Source: Neobacillus sp. PS3-34 (GTDB lineage: Bacteria; Bacillota; Bacilli; Bacillales; Cytobacillaceae). From it: DNA of 64,000 nt. Positions 29,459 through 38,182 of the stretch are shown one piece after another. A model generated the notes under the pieces. It saw only the letters and a program-made list of their open reading frames with translations. It made no database searches and was not told where the DNA came from. The position numbers and the translations under genes were made by a program. Position 1 is the first letter of the stretch. The number at the start of each line of letters is the position of its first letter. The DNA lies in contig NZ_CP133267.1 of NCBI RefSeq assembly GCF_030915465.1, positions 2,634,501 to 2,698,500 of the forward strand, in the 5' to 3' direction.

Positions 29459-30601
29459 CTATTGAATTTTCTTTCCTGTACCGCTTAGCAGTTTTAGCTG
29501 GTCATTTTCATAGCCAATGGTATATTCGACTTTATATTTGGAATAAACGTAATTGCCATTTTTTAGTTCTTCGGCTGTTAGTATAGCTGTTACGGTACAG
29601 ATGTCACCATCTTGAAGCGTTTGTATTTCATCCAGGCTGTTAGAACGAGTGTTCAAATAACCGTTTCGGAATTTTGTGAAGTCCAGGTTCTTTTGCCATG
29701 AGCTTCCTAATAGTGAGTAGGCTGTAACAAAATCACTTGAATTTAGGCTTTCATAAAAATACTTTACTAAGTACTCCGCTGTATCCACTGGTGATTCTTC
29801 TGCATCTGCTTCTGTATCTGTACCATCCTCCGAGTCGCCAATTGAGAGATTGGGAAGCTCAGACATGGGGGAGGAGGACCATCCTTCCACTAATGGAAGC
29901 GTATTGACTATAGGTATACTGAATCCAATAGTACCCTGGTCGGTTCCGGCTGAGTTAATCCCAATCACTTCACCAGTCTTGCTGTTAATTAACGGGCCGC
30001 CTGAATTTCCGGGCGCAATCGGGGCTGAAATTTGATAGGCATCAGAATAATGGAAAGGAGCGATATCAAAGTCTCTATTTAATCCGCTAATAATTCCTGT
30101 TGTTACCGTATTTTGCAAGCCCAGTGGACTTCCAAGCGCTAGTACTTCATCTCCGACATCGGCTTTCTTTTTCATCATTTTTAAAGGCGTATCCTTAGCC
30201 ATTCCGGGAACGCGAACCACTGCCACATCGACGTCCTTGCTAATGCCAATTACAGTGCCTTCAAATTCTCGTGCGTCAGCCGTTTTGATTTTAACTTTTT
30301 TTGCGCCGTTCACTACATGGGCATTCGTGATTACGTCTCCATTTTTATTATAAAGAAAGCCTGACCCGAGAGTTCCATTATCCAATTCAATCATGACCAC
30401 TTCCTTCTGGGTCTCATGGATAATGTCTTTTAATGCTTTCTTTGTTACTTTCCCTGCGGCTTTTGATGTGCCTGCCGTCAATATAGAAGTATTTTTTAAT
30501 TGTGCAGGGATATCTTTATGCCAGTGAAAGATAAATCCTCCTGAGGTTCCTAAAATAAGAAGTGAACTGGCAATACTAATGATCCATTTCATGTTCGTCA
30601 T
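29459..30601 (-). CDS. Membrane-anchored HtrA/DegP-type serine protease
   Basis: 380 residues. A signal anchor (about 5-25) precedes an S1C protease domain with H95 (ITNAHVVNGA), D125 (DVDVAVVRVP) and S200 (APIAPGNSGGPLIN). There is no PDZ domain; instead an acidic linker (DSEDGTDTEADAEES) leads to a 100-residue NTF2-like domain (VDTAEYLVKYFYESLNSSDF to the end). It would act on the outer face of the membrane in quality control. It lies 8 bp downstream of the zinc-ribbon membrane gene and shares its operon. The start could be ATG 30601 (AAAGGAG very close) or ATG 30592 (11-nt spacing). Confidence 0.8.
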   Translation of the reverse strand: MTNMKWIISIASSLLILGTSGGFIFHWHKDIPAQLKNTSILTAGTSKAAGKVTKKALKDIIHETQKEVVMIELDNGTLGSGFLYNKNGDVITNAHVVNGAKKVKIKTADAREFEGTVIGISKDVDVAVVRVPGMAKDTPLKMMKKKADVGDEVLALGSPLGLQNTVTTGIISGLNRDFDIAPFHYSDAYQISAPIAPGNSGGPLINSKTGEVIGINSAGTDQGTIGFSIPIVNTLPLVEGWSSSPMSELPNLSIGDSEDGTDTEADAEESPVDTAEYLVKYFYESLNSSDFVTAYSLLGSSWQKNLDFTKFRNGYLNTRSNSLDEIQTLQDGDICTVTAILTAEELKNGNYVYSKYKVEYTIGYENDQLKLLSGTGKKIQ

Positions 30602-30609
30602 TTCTCCTT

Positions 30610-31887
30610 TTAGTTTAATTGCCAGGTTACTTGTGTAACTTGGACGGAGGCATCCTTATAGACTCCATAATAGGTATCATCAAAACTGCCTGTTTCTCCC
30701 ACTTCTAGATAATATGGGCTTACATATGTTGAATCGGAACCGATGAAATTGCCATCAAGATCATAGACATCATAATAAATAGTAATGGCTGATATTGGTT
30801 TGGTAGCAGTGTTTTTTACTTCGCCTGTTACATGGATATCACCATATTCATCAAGGGAGGTATAGATATTCTCGACATTAACGGCGGCTGTCCGATTGGT
30901 TAAATCCTCCTGGGCAGCAACTTCCATTGCTTGTTCAAGCCTCTGTTCTTCCGCTTTTTCAAATGCAGTTTGTTCCTTTTGGATTCGGTCTTTAAATGAT
31001 AGTAGCTTCGTATCCTTGCTTGAATATTCAAGTCCTTTATCAATAGTTGAAATTGCATCAGTAAATTGTTTTTTTGTTAACTGTGCTTCTGCACCCTTTG
31101 TAGATACATCTACAATTTTTGCTAGTATTAATTTTTGGACCTCGTCTTTTTCAGCCGACTGGATTGAGGACAATGCTGTCAATTTCTCTGCCAGTTTTTC
31201 GACGGTACTCAGATCGTTTATCTCCATCTTAATTTTCGCAACGGCAAGCGTTGTCGATTTTTCATCTATTAATTTGTGAAAAGGTGTGAAAAGAGGACCT
31301 TCTAATTTCTTTAGTGAATCTTTAAAGCTTGTAATTTGTTTATCTGCAGTATCAAATTGCTGTGTTTTCAATGAATCTGAAATAGAATCCAGGGATTTAT
31401 TCAACTTTATCGCATTCTCAATCCGGGTTTTATCCTCATTCAAAATTTCGTAATCCGGTCTAAGATTTTGTGCTTCTTTTAAAGGTAATAAAGCTTCTTT
31501 GTATTTCCCCTTTAAGGCCACTTCTTCTGCTTTTTCTTTTAATCCTACAACCTCTTGGTTTATATGTTTCTGATGGGAGTAATAGCCCCAACTCGCACCG
31601 CCTGCAATAATAAGCGAGATGATTGGAATCGCTATTGGCCATAATAAAGAGGACTGGCCCTCGATCCTTTTGCTGGCACGATGTTGTTGAGCAGTGGTCG
31701 TTTCGCTGGGAATGCTATGGTTAATACTATCATTGATTGTTTCGTTGTCGTTGTGCTCGATTTTATCTACTGTTAAATCCTCATTGGCAGGCATTGCAAT
31801 CTGTCCTACTGCCAGTTCGGTTCCACACTTCGCGCAGAATTGGGCATCAGCTTCGGCCGCCTTCGTTCCGCATTTATGGCAATACAC
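30610..31887 (-). CDS. Zinc-ribbon membrane protein with extracellular coiled coil and FxLYD domain
   Basis: GTG at 31887 (AAAGGAG at 7 nt) starts VYCHKCGTKAAEADAQFCAK, a zinc ribbon with C3, C6, C18 and C21, the usual first residues of this protein type. The frame is open to 32187, but the extra part is repeat-derived. A polar linker, one membrane helix (LLWPIAIPIISLIIAGGASW), then about 200 residues of charged helices and a C-terminal FxLYD-like beta domain (VTGEVKNTATKPISAITIYY). The layout resembles TcaA-like envelope sensors. It is the first gene of a two-gene operon with the HtrA-type protease and may sense envelope stress for it (inference). Confidence 0.7.
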   Translation of the reverse strand: MYCHKCGTKAAEADAQFCAKCGTELAVGQIAMPANEDLTVDKIEHNDNETINDSINHSIPSETTTAQQHRASKRIEGQSSLLWPIAIPIISLIIAGGASWGYYSHQKHINQEVVGLKEKAEEVALKGKYKEALLPLKEAQNLRPDYEILNEDKTRIENAIKLNKSLDSISDSLKTQQFDTADKQITSFKDSLKKLEGPLFTPFHKLIDEKSTTLAVAKIKMEINDLSTVEKLAEKLTALSSIQSAEKDEVQKLILAKIVDVSTKGAEAQLTKKQFTDAISTIDKGLEYSSKDTKLLSFKDRIQKEQTAFEKAEEQRLEQAMEVAAQEDLTNRTAAVNVENIYTSLDEYGDIHVTGEVKNTATKPISAITIYYDVYDLDGNFIGSDSTYVSPYYLEVGETGSFDDTYYGVYKDASVQVTQVTWQLN

Positions 31888-32037
31888 ACCAATCACTCCT
31901 TTATATGTTAATTTACTAGATATATTATACTGGTAATATACGAATAGTGATGATTTTCGACAAAAAGAGACAACACGAGAATTTGGAATAAAGATAGTTA
32001 TAGTGCGGGGGGTGGGATGAGCAGTATCACGATAAAA

Positions 32038-32078
32038 AGTGACAGGCACCTTCCAATTCCCTGGAAGGTGCCTGTCAT
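32038..32078. repeat. Dispersed-repeat hairpin
   Basis: AGTGACAGGCACCTTCCA with its complement, ending in CATTTTTTTT. It lies between the zinc-ribbon gene leader and the end of the Nudix gene. It also supplies the false coding extension of both neighbouring frames. Confidence 0.85.
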
Positions 32079-32127
32079 TTTTTTTAGCCTCTTGCATTAC
32101 TTTTATTGCGTTTTGAAAAGTAATGCC

Positions 32128-32165
32128 AAAAAGCCCAAGGATCTTTATGATCCTTGGGTTTCTAT
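32128..32165 (-). terminator. Terminator of the Nudix gene
   Basis: CCCAAGGATC (32134-32143) pairs with GATCCTTGGG (32149-32158). On the minus strand it is followed by CTTTTTGG; on the plus strand by TTTCTATT. It lies about 20 nt past the Nudix stop. Confidence 0.75.
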
Positions 32166-32179
32166 TAAAAATGGGGGTA

Positions 32180-32707
32180 TCATTCATTATTTTTGCATAA
32201 ATATTTTGCTATTGCCGCGAGACCCGCTCCATGCTGAAACTCCCCATTGGCAATTAAATTCATTAATTCCTCCATTTGCATTTCGTGAAGTACGATTTGT
32301 TCACTGCTCTCAAGGTTTTGTTCTCCCTTACTCAGTCCCTTAGCAGCAAACAGAAAGATTTCCTCACTTGTCGATCCTGGTGATGGATAGAAGCTTCCCA
32401 GATCGATCCACTCAGACGCACTATATCCTGTTTCTTCCTGAAGTTCCTGTTTTGCCATATCTAGTGGTGTCCTGTCTTCTTCCAGCATCCCGGCAGGAAG
32501 CTCCCACTGCCAGTTCTTGATTGCATGCCGATATTGCTTTAAACATATGACCCGGTTGCCCTCTGAGATTGGCAATACGCATACTCCCTTGGCAAAGCTA
32601 ATGTAGGAGAACTTTTTTTCTTCACCGTTTGGAACAGTCACGGAATCAATCGTAATCTCAAACCTATCAATCTTCTCCCTCTTGCTGGAGTTAATTTTCC
32701 AAGCCAA
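32180..32707 (-). CDS. Nudix hydrolase, ADP-ribose pyrophosphatase-like
   Basis: 175 residues, TTG start with AGGGGG 8 nt upstream. The Nudix box is GMLEEDRTPLDMAKQELQEE followed by TGY, matching GX5EX7REUXEEXGU except Q for the usual R before the first catalytic E. The preceding strand VICLKQYRHAIKNWQWELPA is the typical substrate-side motif of ADP-ribose pyrophosphatases (YQWELPAG type). It would hydrolyse a nucleoside diphosphate linked to another moiety. The gene is single. The R-to-Q change could lower activity or shift specificity. Confidence 0.85.
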   Translation of the reverse strand: MAWKINSSKREKIDRFEITIDSVTVPNGEEKKFSYISFAKGVCVLPISEGNRVICLKQYRHAIKNWQWELPAGMLEEDRTPLDMAKQELQEETGYSASEWIDLGSFYPSPGSTSEEIFLFAAKGLSKGEQNLESSEQIVLHEMQMEELMNLIANGEFQHGAGLAAIAKYLCKNNE

Positions 32708-32968
32708 TTTTCATGCCCCCTCAGCTGCTTTTTCTATAGCTTACTATATAAATGGGTGACAGGCACCATCCAGGGAAATGGATTAAAATCTCATTTCGAG
32801 GAATTAGTCGATTAGTTTCGATAAATGTATAAAAAATATGTAAAAAAATATCTAATTTACTGATAAAATTGAAATATTATCAATTTCTAACTTGGGTAAC
32901 TAATAATTCTTAGTTTCCTGTCTATATAAATCTTCCATTCCGAAAATTCTGAACTGCAGATTTTGAAA
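32708..32968. repeat. Gap with a half hairpin repeat
   Basis: GTGACAGGCACCATCCAGGG at 32758-32777 is the left arm of the dispersed hairpin without its right arm. The rest is AT-rich and has no recognisable gene. Confidence 0.5.
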
Positions 32969-33073
32969 ATGGATGACAGTGTTGAGAAAAGGGAGCCGTC
33001 AGCTGAAGAGTTCAAGCTTTCCGAATTGGATGAATTAATCGAAAAAGAAATTTTGGAAGGAGCAAAAGCATAA
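32969..33073 (+). CDS. Possible short ORF, 34 aa (gene remnant)
   Basis: MDDSVEKREPSAEEFKLSEL then DELIEKEILEGAKA, a charged helix with natural protein composition, ending TAA. No good ribosome binding site. It overlaps the next short frame in the TAATG style of coupled genes, so it may be the C terminus of a lost gene. Confidence 0.35.
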   Translation: MDDSVEKREPSAEEFKLSELDELIEKEILEGAKA

Positions 33074-33195
33074 TGAGCGAACATAACCTGCGGCCTGTAT
33101 CCGATTCCTTTGACCAAGACTTGGGCAAATCCAACTATCATATAATGGTTTATGCTCACAACACCTTTTCCTATCCGATATTGATAGAGTCATAG
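33073..33195 (+). CDS. Possible short ORF, 40 aa (coupled to the preceding frame)
   Basis: ATG overlaps the previous stop and GGAAGGAGC lies 16 nt before it. MSEHNLRPVSDSFDQDLGKS continues for 20 more residues. No family recognised. It may be a truncated remnant. Confidence 0.3.
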   Translation: MSEHNLRPVSDSFDQDLGKSNYHIMVYAHNTFSYPILIES

Positions 33196-33275
33196 AGAAG
33201 AAATGCCTAGATGTAGTTGCCAAGAATATTATTGCATTTTCCATTATTTTCTAATTTAAACAGAGGAGTTAGAAT

Positions 33276-34361
33276 ATGAACATACACTTTATTTGGGGTC
33301 TCATTTCAGGGAGTTTAATTACAATTTTAACCAAATTTCTACTTGAAGAACCACTAACATTTTTGATTAAGAAAATAGCATCTATATTACATATCAAAAT
33401 TCGTTCTTCTCGAATCAAACATAATATACATGATCAACATTACTTCCGCCTAGGTTCAAAAAAGACTAATTTTTATGTTGTTGAGGGTAACGGACTTATA
33501 TCTTATTTAAAAAATGGCGTGAATGTAGTGTTGGATTCAGAGCCGATCCTTTTACCAAGTGAGATTCAAGAAATATGTACAAATGAATATGAATCAGTAT
33601 CTAGAAAAGCTAAATGGAATGGCACATTATTTACATTGCAAGATTATAGAATTGATCGTACACATGATGAAAACAACATGGTTATTCAACTGGATTTTAA
33701 AAAATCAAATTATTATACATTTTCAACTTTAAATCTTAACCTGGATAAGAGCCGGGAAGAATTAAATAGCCAAACAATACGTCAAACCTATTTAAGTATG
33801 AACGACACTTCAGAAGTTGTTGAAGAAGTGGTGCCTTTTTTAGCGAATGGATTTGGAATAGCTGTACTTGTTTTTACAAAAGATAATAAGTTTATTCTCT
33901 CAAGAAGATCCATGCAGTGTAATGCAAGACCAGGTGAATATGATGTCACAATTGTTGAGTCGGTCAATGAAAAGGATATAATTGGATCAAATAAAATGGA
34001 TTTGTACAATACGGTGACAAGAGGTATTGAAGAAGAACTAGGTCTTAGCATTCAAAAGGAAAAAGTAACCTTTCTTGGTTTTGGGGTTGATATGGACTAT
34101 TATCAATGGAATATGGTTGGAATTGTTGATCTGAGTAAGGATTACATGTCCGATGAAATTCTCAATGCTCGTTCTATGGGTGCAGAAGGTAAATGGGAGA
34201 ATAAGGAGTTTATTGCTTTATCTATGAAGGACTTGCAGCGGAAGGTCATCGACCCTGGTGAAATGTGGGGGATGGGCTTGGTTACATTGTATTGGGGCCT
34301 TAAGTATAAAAATTATATTAATTCAAAAGAGGATGAGGATCTTCTATCCACCTTTTTTTAA
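33276..34361 (+). CDS. Membrane-anchored Nudix-like protein
   Basis: 361 residues with GAGGAG 7 nt upstream. MNIHFIWGLISGSLITILTK is one N-terminal membrane helix. Residues about 50-185 form a beta-rich domain of unknown type. Residues about 190-340 look like a Nudix fold (AVLVFTKDNKFILSRRSMQC as the first strands, then TVTRGIEEELGLS as the box). The box keeps the paired glutamates but has G in place of the first one (RGIEEELGL for REUXEEXGU), so activity is uncertain. Membrane-tethered Nudix proteins have been noted in predicted nucleotide-signal defence systems, but no such partner is visible here. Confidence 0.65.
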   Translation: MNIHFIWGLISGSLITILTKFLLEEPLTFLIKKIASILHIKIRSSRIKHNIHDQHYFRLGSKKTNFYVVEGNGLISYLKNGVNVVLDSEPILLPSEIQEICTNEYESVSRKAKWNGTLFTLQDYRIDRTHDENNMVIQLDFKKSNYYTFSTLNLNLDKSREELNSQTIRQTYLSMNDTSEVVEEVVPFLANGFGIAVLVFTKDNKFILSRRSMQCNARPGEYDVTIVESVNEKDIIGSNKMDLYNTVTRGIEEELGLSIQKEKVTFLGFGVDMDYYQWNMVGIVDLSKDYMSDEILNARSMGAEGKWENKEFIALSMKDLQRKVIDPGEMWGMGLVTLYWGLKYKNYINSKEDEDLLSTFF

Positions 34362-34575
34362 ATATTAATATCCAGCAAATATTAGTTAAAAATGATTAGT
34401 TTTTATTTGGTGGAAAATAATAAAATATATTTGAAACTGAATATTTATTTTGTGCCTTCACTCGTTAATTTTGCGTTTAACCCTATGTAAGTAGTTATCA
34501 AAATTGGGATATACATCAAATACTGAAAATTAGCCTTCTTTTTAACTTTTTCGATAACGTTTTTAATCATTAATA

Positions 34576-34626
34576 AAAAACACCAAAGGGAGATATCTAT
34601 TAAGATTATCTCCCTTTGGTATTTAT
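34576..34626. terminator. Hairpin between the Nudix-like gene and the subtilase relic
   Basis: ACCAAAGGGAGAT (34582-34594) pairs with ATCTCCCTTTGGT (34608-34620), followed by ATTTATAAAT and preceded by an A-run, so it is usable from either side. The preceding 200 bp (34362-34575) hold nothing recognisable. Confidence 0.7.
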
Positions 34627-34685
34627 AAATGAAGCTTTACAAAAATGTTGATGGAATAGAAACCTTCTTTTAATTCACAATTATC

Positions 34686-35093
34686 TTAGACCGTATGCCT
34701 TGGTAATCTCATGAGTAATGCTAGTTCCAGCATCATCCCAGGCACTGGCGCGGAGTGAGACAAAGCTTCCTGGCTTATTTGGATGCGAAATAGTGGCTGT
34801 CCAGCCATTACCTTCATGAACCAAGTTTGCCTTTTCCTAAGTGATGCCTTCGTCAAACGAAACGTCAAGGGAAGTACCTTTAATTTTGCCGTTTTCTGGG
34901 GCACCAACAATTTGAGCAGCAGACAAACCAATCTTGGTAAATTTGTCGGCCATGGAGTCACCGTTCATGTCGGTTTCCACTTTATAATCTAGACCCAGGA
35001 AGGCACATCCTGGTACCATCAGGCTAGTGTGCTGGACGCACAATGGGAAGTACGTCCAGTGTCTGACCCGGCTGGTAATTCACTTTTGGCTAT
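34686..35093 (-). pseudogene. C-terminal remnant of a secreted subtilisin-family protease
   Basis: The minus strand encodes LDYKVETDMNGDSMADKFTK, then KGTSLDVSFDEGIT, a TAG stop (about 34838-34840), and in the same frame EKANLVHEGNGWTATISHPN, SLRASAWDDAGTSITHEI and KAYGLR with a final TAA. This is the typical C-terminal domain of large Bacillus S8 proteases. Upstream it breaks into other frames near 35030 (VNYQPGQTLDVLPIV). No catalytic domain is left. It differs in sequence from the end of the protease at 3782-8213. Confidence 0.65.
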
Positions 35094-35147
35094 TGCTCTG
35101 TTAAACGATGCTGTTGATTATTGTAAGGGAATCCGCGAGACCTCCAA

Positions 35148-35181
35148 GAGTACTTCATCAAGTAGATGAAGTGCTCTTTTT
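35148..35181 (+). terminator. Rho-independent terminator
   Basis: GAGTACTTCATC pairs with GATGAAGTGCTC (one G-T), followed by TTTTTGTTG. No plus-strand gene ends nearby, so it may be left from a deleted gene. Confidence 0.65.
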
Positions 35182-35274
35182 GTTGTACAGATAAGACAAA
35201 TTAGAAAAAAATGGTTTATACTTTTCAGTAATATGAAATTATGTTAATAGTGAAAAAAGGATGGGGATTTTTTA

Positions 35275-36204
35275 ATGATACATATTGTGAATGGTGATGT
35301 TGTGGGCAATAAAATCCAACAAATAGATGGTGATATCATTGTTTGGAGAGAAATGTATGACTTTGGTCCGTTAAGTTTGACCTGGTCAAAAGAAGAGCAA
35401 ATAAACAGACGTGCCCACTTTTTTGAAGAAAAGCTTGGCATCCCTTCAAAAGTATTTATTGATAATTGCCAAAGACAGAATAGTTTATTGAATGATATAC
35501 CAAAGTCAGAGGAGATTATTCTATGGTTTGAGCACGACCGTTTTGACCAAACGATGTTAATGTACTTACTTACAGAATTATCTTCAAAGGGCTTTAGAAA
35601 TCTATCTATGATCAGTATCAACCAGTATCCTGGTATTGACCCTTTTCATGGATTAGGTCAATTATCTTCAGAACAATTAATCGAATTACTTGAAATCAAA
35701 AAAGAGATAACGAATGAACAAATCCATGAGGCGGTTACAGGGTGGAAAGCATATAACTCGAATGACAGAGATGATATTGAAAAGTGGATTTTAACAGAAA
35801 ATCATTTCCTTCCGTTTCTACTTCAAGTATTTAAAGATCATAGAGGTTATTTTCCTTCACATAAAACAGGATTAAATGAAGTTGAATCTTTAGCGCTTTC
35901 TTTCATTAAAGAAGGGGAATGTTTGTTTTATAATTTGTTTAATAGCATTGCAAAAAATAGATTAAATGATGGGTTAAGTAACTTACATTTTGCTGCCATT
36001 CTAAACGAATTAATGAAGGGTTCGCACCCACTGCTTTTTAGTGATATCCCGTTGCCAAATTATCTCTTACCTGCTTCAAATGCTAAGTTAGAATTAACTT
36101 CTCATGGCTTAGATGTGTTGAATGGCGAGCAGAATCGAATTCATTTAGTGGGTATTGATTGGTGGGTTGGAGGGGTACATTTACGGCATGGTTCAATAAA
36201 ATAA
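35275..36204 (+). CDS. DUF1835 domain-containing protein
   Basis: 309 residues. The N-terminal half starts MIHIVNGDVVGNKIQQIDGD and has the VWREMYDFGPL and ILWFEHDRFDQTMLMYLL motifs of DUF1835. The C-terminal half (about 170-309) matches the DUF3658 arrangement that normally accompanies it, ending in the GGVHLRHG motif. Biochemical function is unknown. Soluble, with no signal peptide. It is followed after 15 bp by the hotdog gene, so the two may be co-transcribed. Confidence 0.8.
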   Translation: MIHIVNGDVVGNKIQQIDGDIIVWREMYDFGPLSLTWSKEEQINRRAHFFEEKLGIPSKVFIDNCQRQNSLLNDIPKSEEIILWFEHDRFDQTMLMYLLTELSSKGFRNLSMISINQYPGIDPFHGLGQLSSEQLIELLEIKKEITNEQIHEAVTGWKAYNSNDRDDIEKWILTENHFLPFLLQVFKDHRGYFPSHKTGLNEVESLALSFIKEGECLFYNLFNSIAKNRLNDGLSNLHFAAILNELMKGSHPLLFSDIPLPNYLLPASNAKLELTSHGLDVLNGEQNRIHLVGIDWWVGGVHLRHGSIK

Positions 36205-36219
36205 AGTGAGGTTAATAGA

Positions 36220-36675
36220 ATGAAGAAGAAAATTGATGAGTCTCAAATTTATGAGAAACACCATGAACAAATTTTACAGAAAGTAAAAAACGATCCGTAT
36301 GCTTTATCGTTAGGAATTCAGTTAACAAAGTTTGAGGCTGGTTTTGCAGAAGCAAGTCTAGAAGTGCAGGACCATATGGTAAATACACATGGGACTGTGC
36401 ATGGAGCAGTGATATATGCTTTAGCAGATCACGTATTTTCTGTGGCCTGTAATGCATATGGAAAAACATCAGTAGGACTCTCTACAACCATCCAGTTTAT
36501 TGAAGCTGCTAAACCTGGAGACAGAATCGTCGCCCGTGCGACTGAAATAAAACGAAACTTTCGGACTGGATTCTATCGAATCGATATATTACATGAGCAA
36601 AATCTGATTGCAACCATGGATGCCGTTTCTTATCGAAAGGATCAATATTTTATTGAACTTGATGAACAAGTTTAA
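36220..36675 (+). CDS. PaaI-type hotdog-fold thioesterase
   Basis: 151 residues with GAGG 8 nt upstream. Core hotdog motifs: LTKFEAGFAEASLEVQDHMV, then NTHGTVHGAVIYALADHVFS (the HGG-like HGTVHGA with the downstream D), and VGLSTTIQFIEAAKPGDRIV. It should hydrolyse acyl or aryl-acyl CoA thioesters; the PaaI type acts on phenylacetyl-CoA intermediates, but no paa genes are near. Catalytic Asp in ALADH looks present. Confidence 0.85.
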   Translation: MKKKIDESQIYEKHHEQILQKVKNDPYALSLGIQLTKFEAGFAEASLEVQDHMVNTHGTVHGAVIYALADHVFSVACNAYGKTSVGLSTTIQFIEAAKPGDRIVARATEIKRNFRTGFYRIDILHEQNLIATMDAVSYRKDQYFIELDEQV

Positions 36676-36743
36676 GTAACAACTTGGTGGATATTTTTCA
36701 TACCGGAAGTATTTTAAAAAATGATAAGAGGTGATCGAACATC

Positions 36744-37211
36744 ATGAAAATACAAGTTAAACTTAAAGATATAATAGAAGAAATGGAAATTCAGTTTGAA
36801 GAGTCTAGTTCCTTGCTAAATGTTAAAACAGGTGAAATCGTGTTAGTATCATCGGAGGACTTGAGAGCGGCTGAAGATGAAAAACCATTTGATCATTTAC
36901 CTGAATGGCAAAAAGAAAATAGAATGATTGCGATTGATGTCGTTGAAAACTACGAAAATTACATAGAATTACCTACTAAATATGACATCAATGAATATGA
37001 AATTATCGAGGAATTTTGTTTTACGGTTAGTGATCAACGTAAGCAAGATACCTTATTAAGAGCTATTGAGGGCAAGGGTGCGTTTAGAAGATTTAAGGAC
37101 AAAATAATCGATCTTGAAATTGAAGATCAATGGTATTCATATCGTGAAGAATGTTTTAAACAAATTGCGATAGAATGGTGTCAGGATAATGACATAAACT
37201 ATATTGAATAG
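36744..37211 (+). CDS. UPF0158 family protein
   Basis: 155 residues with AGAGGTGAT upstream. Starts MKIQVKLKDIIEEMEIQFEE and carries the family core YIELPTKYDINEYEIIEEFC and RRFKDKIIDLEIEDQWYSYR, ending EWCQDNDINYIE. UPF0158 proteins are small acidic soluble proteins of unknown function, common in Bacillus. It is followed directly by the 52-bp repeat array. Confidence 0.8.
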   Translation: MKIQVKLKDIIEEMEIQFEESSSLLNVKTGEIVLVSSEDLRAAEDEKPFDHLPEWQKENRMIAIDVVENYENYIELPTKYDINEYEIIEEFCFTVSDQRKQDTLLRAIEGKGAFRRFKDKIIDLEIEDQWYSYREECFKQIAIEWCQDNDINYIE

Positions 37212-37275
37212 AAAAAGCAGCGAGCGATTACGAAATAGTTGGTGATCGCTTATTTTTAAACTAAAGGTGCAGGCT

Positions 37276-37735
37276 TTATTGGACAAAACTATCGGGTTCA
37301 AGGCTCATTCTGTCCAATAGAAAGGTTTTATTAGACAAAACCATCGAATTCCATGCTCTTTCTGTCCAATAGAAGGGCTTTATTGGACAAAACTATTGGG
37401 TTCCATGCTCGTTCTGTCCAATAGAAGAGCTTTATTAGACAAAACTATCGGGTTCCATGCTCGTTCTGTCCAATAGAAGAGCTTTATTAGACAAAACCAT
37501 CGGGTTCCACGCTCGTTCTGTCCAATAGAAGGGCTTTATTAGACAAAACCATTGGGTTCCATGCTCGTTCTGTCCAATAGAAGAACTTTATTAGACAAAA
37601 CCATCGAGTTCAAGGCTCGTTCTGTCCATTAGAAGAACTTTATTAGACAAAACCATCGGATTCGATGTTCGTTCTGTCCAATAGAAAGGTTTTATTAGAC
37701 AAAATAATCCCCTTCAAGGCTCCTATTGTCTAAAA
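37276..37735. repeat. Nine-unit tandem array of 52-bp hairpin repeats
   Basis: Units begin TTATTGGACA or TTATTAGACA at 37276, 37328, 37380, 37432, 37484, 37536, 37588, 37640 and 37692, an exact 52-bp period. Each unit has TTGGACA (or TTAGACA) near its left end and TGTCCAATA near its right, so each can fold into its own stem of about 9 bp with a loop of about 25 nt. The last unit changes both arms (TTAGACAA with TTGTCTAA) and keeps pairing. The loop sequences are similar, not unique spacers. The frames are closed, so the array is non-coding. Confidence 0.9.
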
Positions 37736-37853
37736 CCAGGAACCTATTAGAAAAACAACAGTATGAACCAAAGGGAGTTTAGTTGAAGAAGGATTTACAA
37801 TACCCACAGGAGAATAATTACATTTAAGATTCTTATCGTGGAGAAATTATGAA

Positions 37854-38054
37854 ATGAAAAAGTTTTTTTCGAGATATTTACATTGGATAGCACTCTTTTT
37901 CTTAGGTCTTAACGTAATGCAAATTTTTATTAATTTCAATTCAACATTATCAGACATTGTCGCAATTATTATGGGTGTAATCGGACTGTTATCTCTTGGT
38001 TATCTTACTTTTGTTTTCAAATGTAAAATAAGAAAGAAGAAATTAGAAAAATAG
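37854..38054 (+). CDS. Small membrane protein, 66 aa
   Basis: MKKFFSRYLHWIALFFLGLN starts the first of two membrane helices; the second is VAIIMGVIGLLSLGYLTFVF, followed by a basic tail KCKIRKKKLEK. GGAG lies 10 nt upstream. It resembles the many short two-helix proteins of Bacillus; no function can be assigned. Confidence 0.6.
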   Translation: MKKFFSRYLHWIALFFLGLNVMQIFINFNSTLSDIVAIIMGVIGLLSLGYLTFVFKCKIRKKKLEK

Positions 38055-38182
38055 GTTCCTATTTTTATGTTATCGGGTTTGTTAGCTCAACAACAAATGG
38101 ACTGCTTAGTTAGGACTTTTATTGTGCTAATGGGGAAGTTTAGTCCTTATACAATTATGAGAAAAACAAAGGAGAAACTAAT

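Noticed and set aside
37276..37735. CRISPR array
   Set aside because: Period is regular, but the parts between arms are near copies of each other, not unique spacers, each unit is a hairpin with a long loop, and there are no cas genes.
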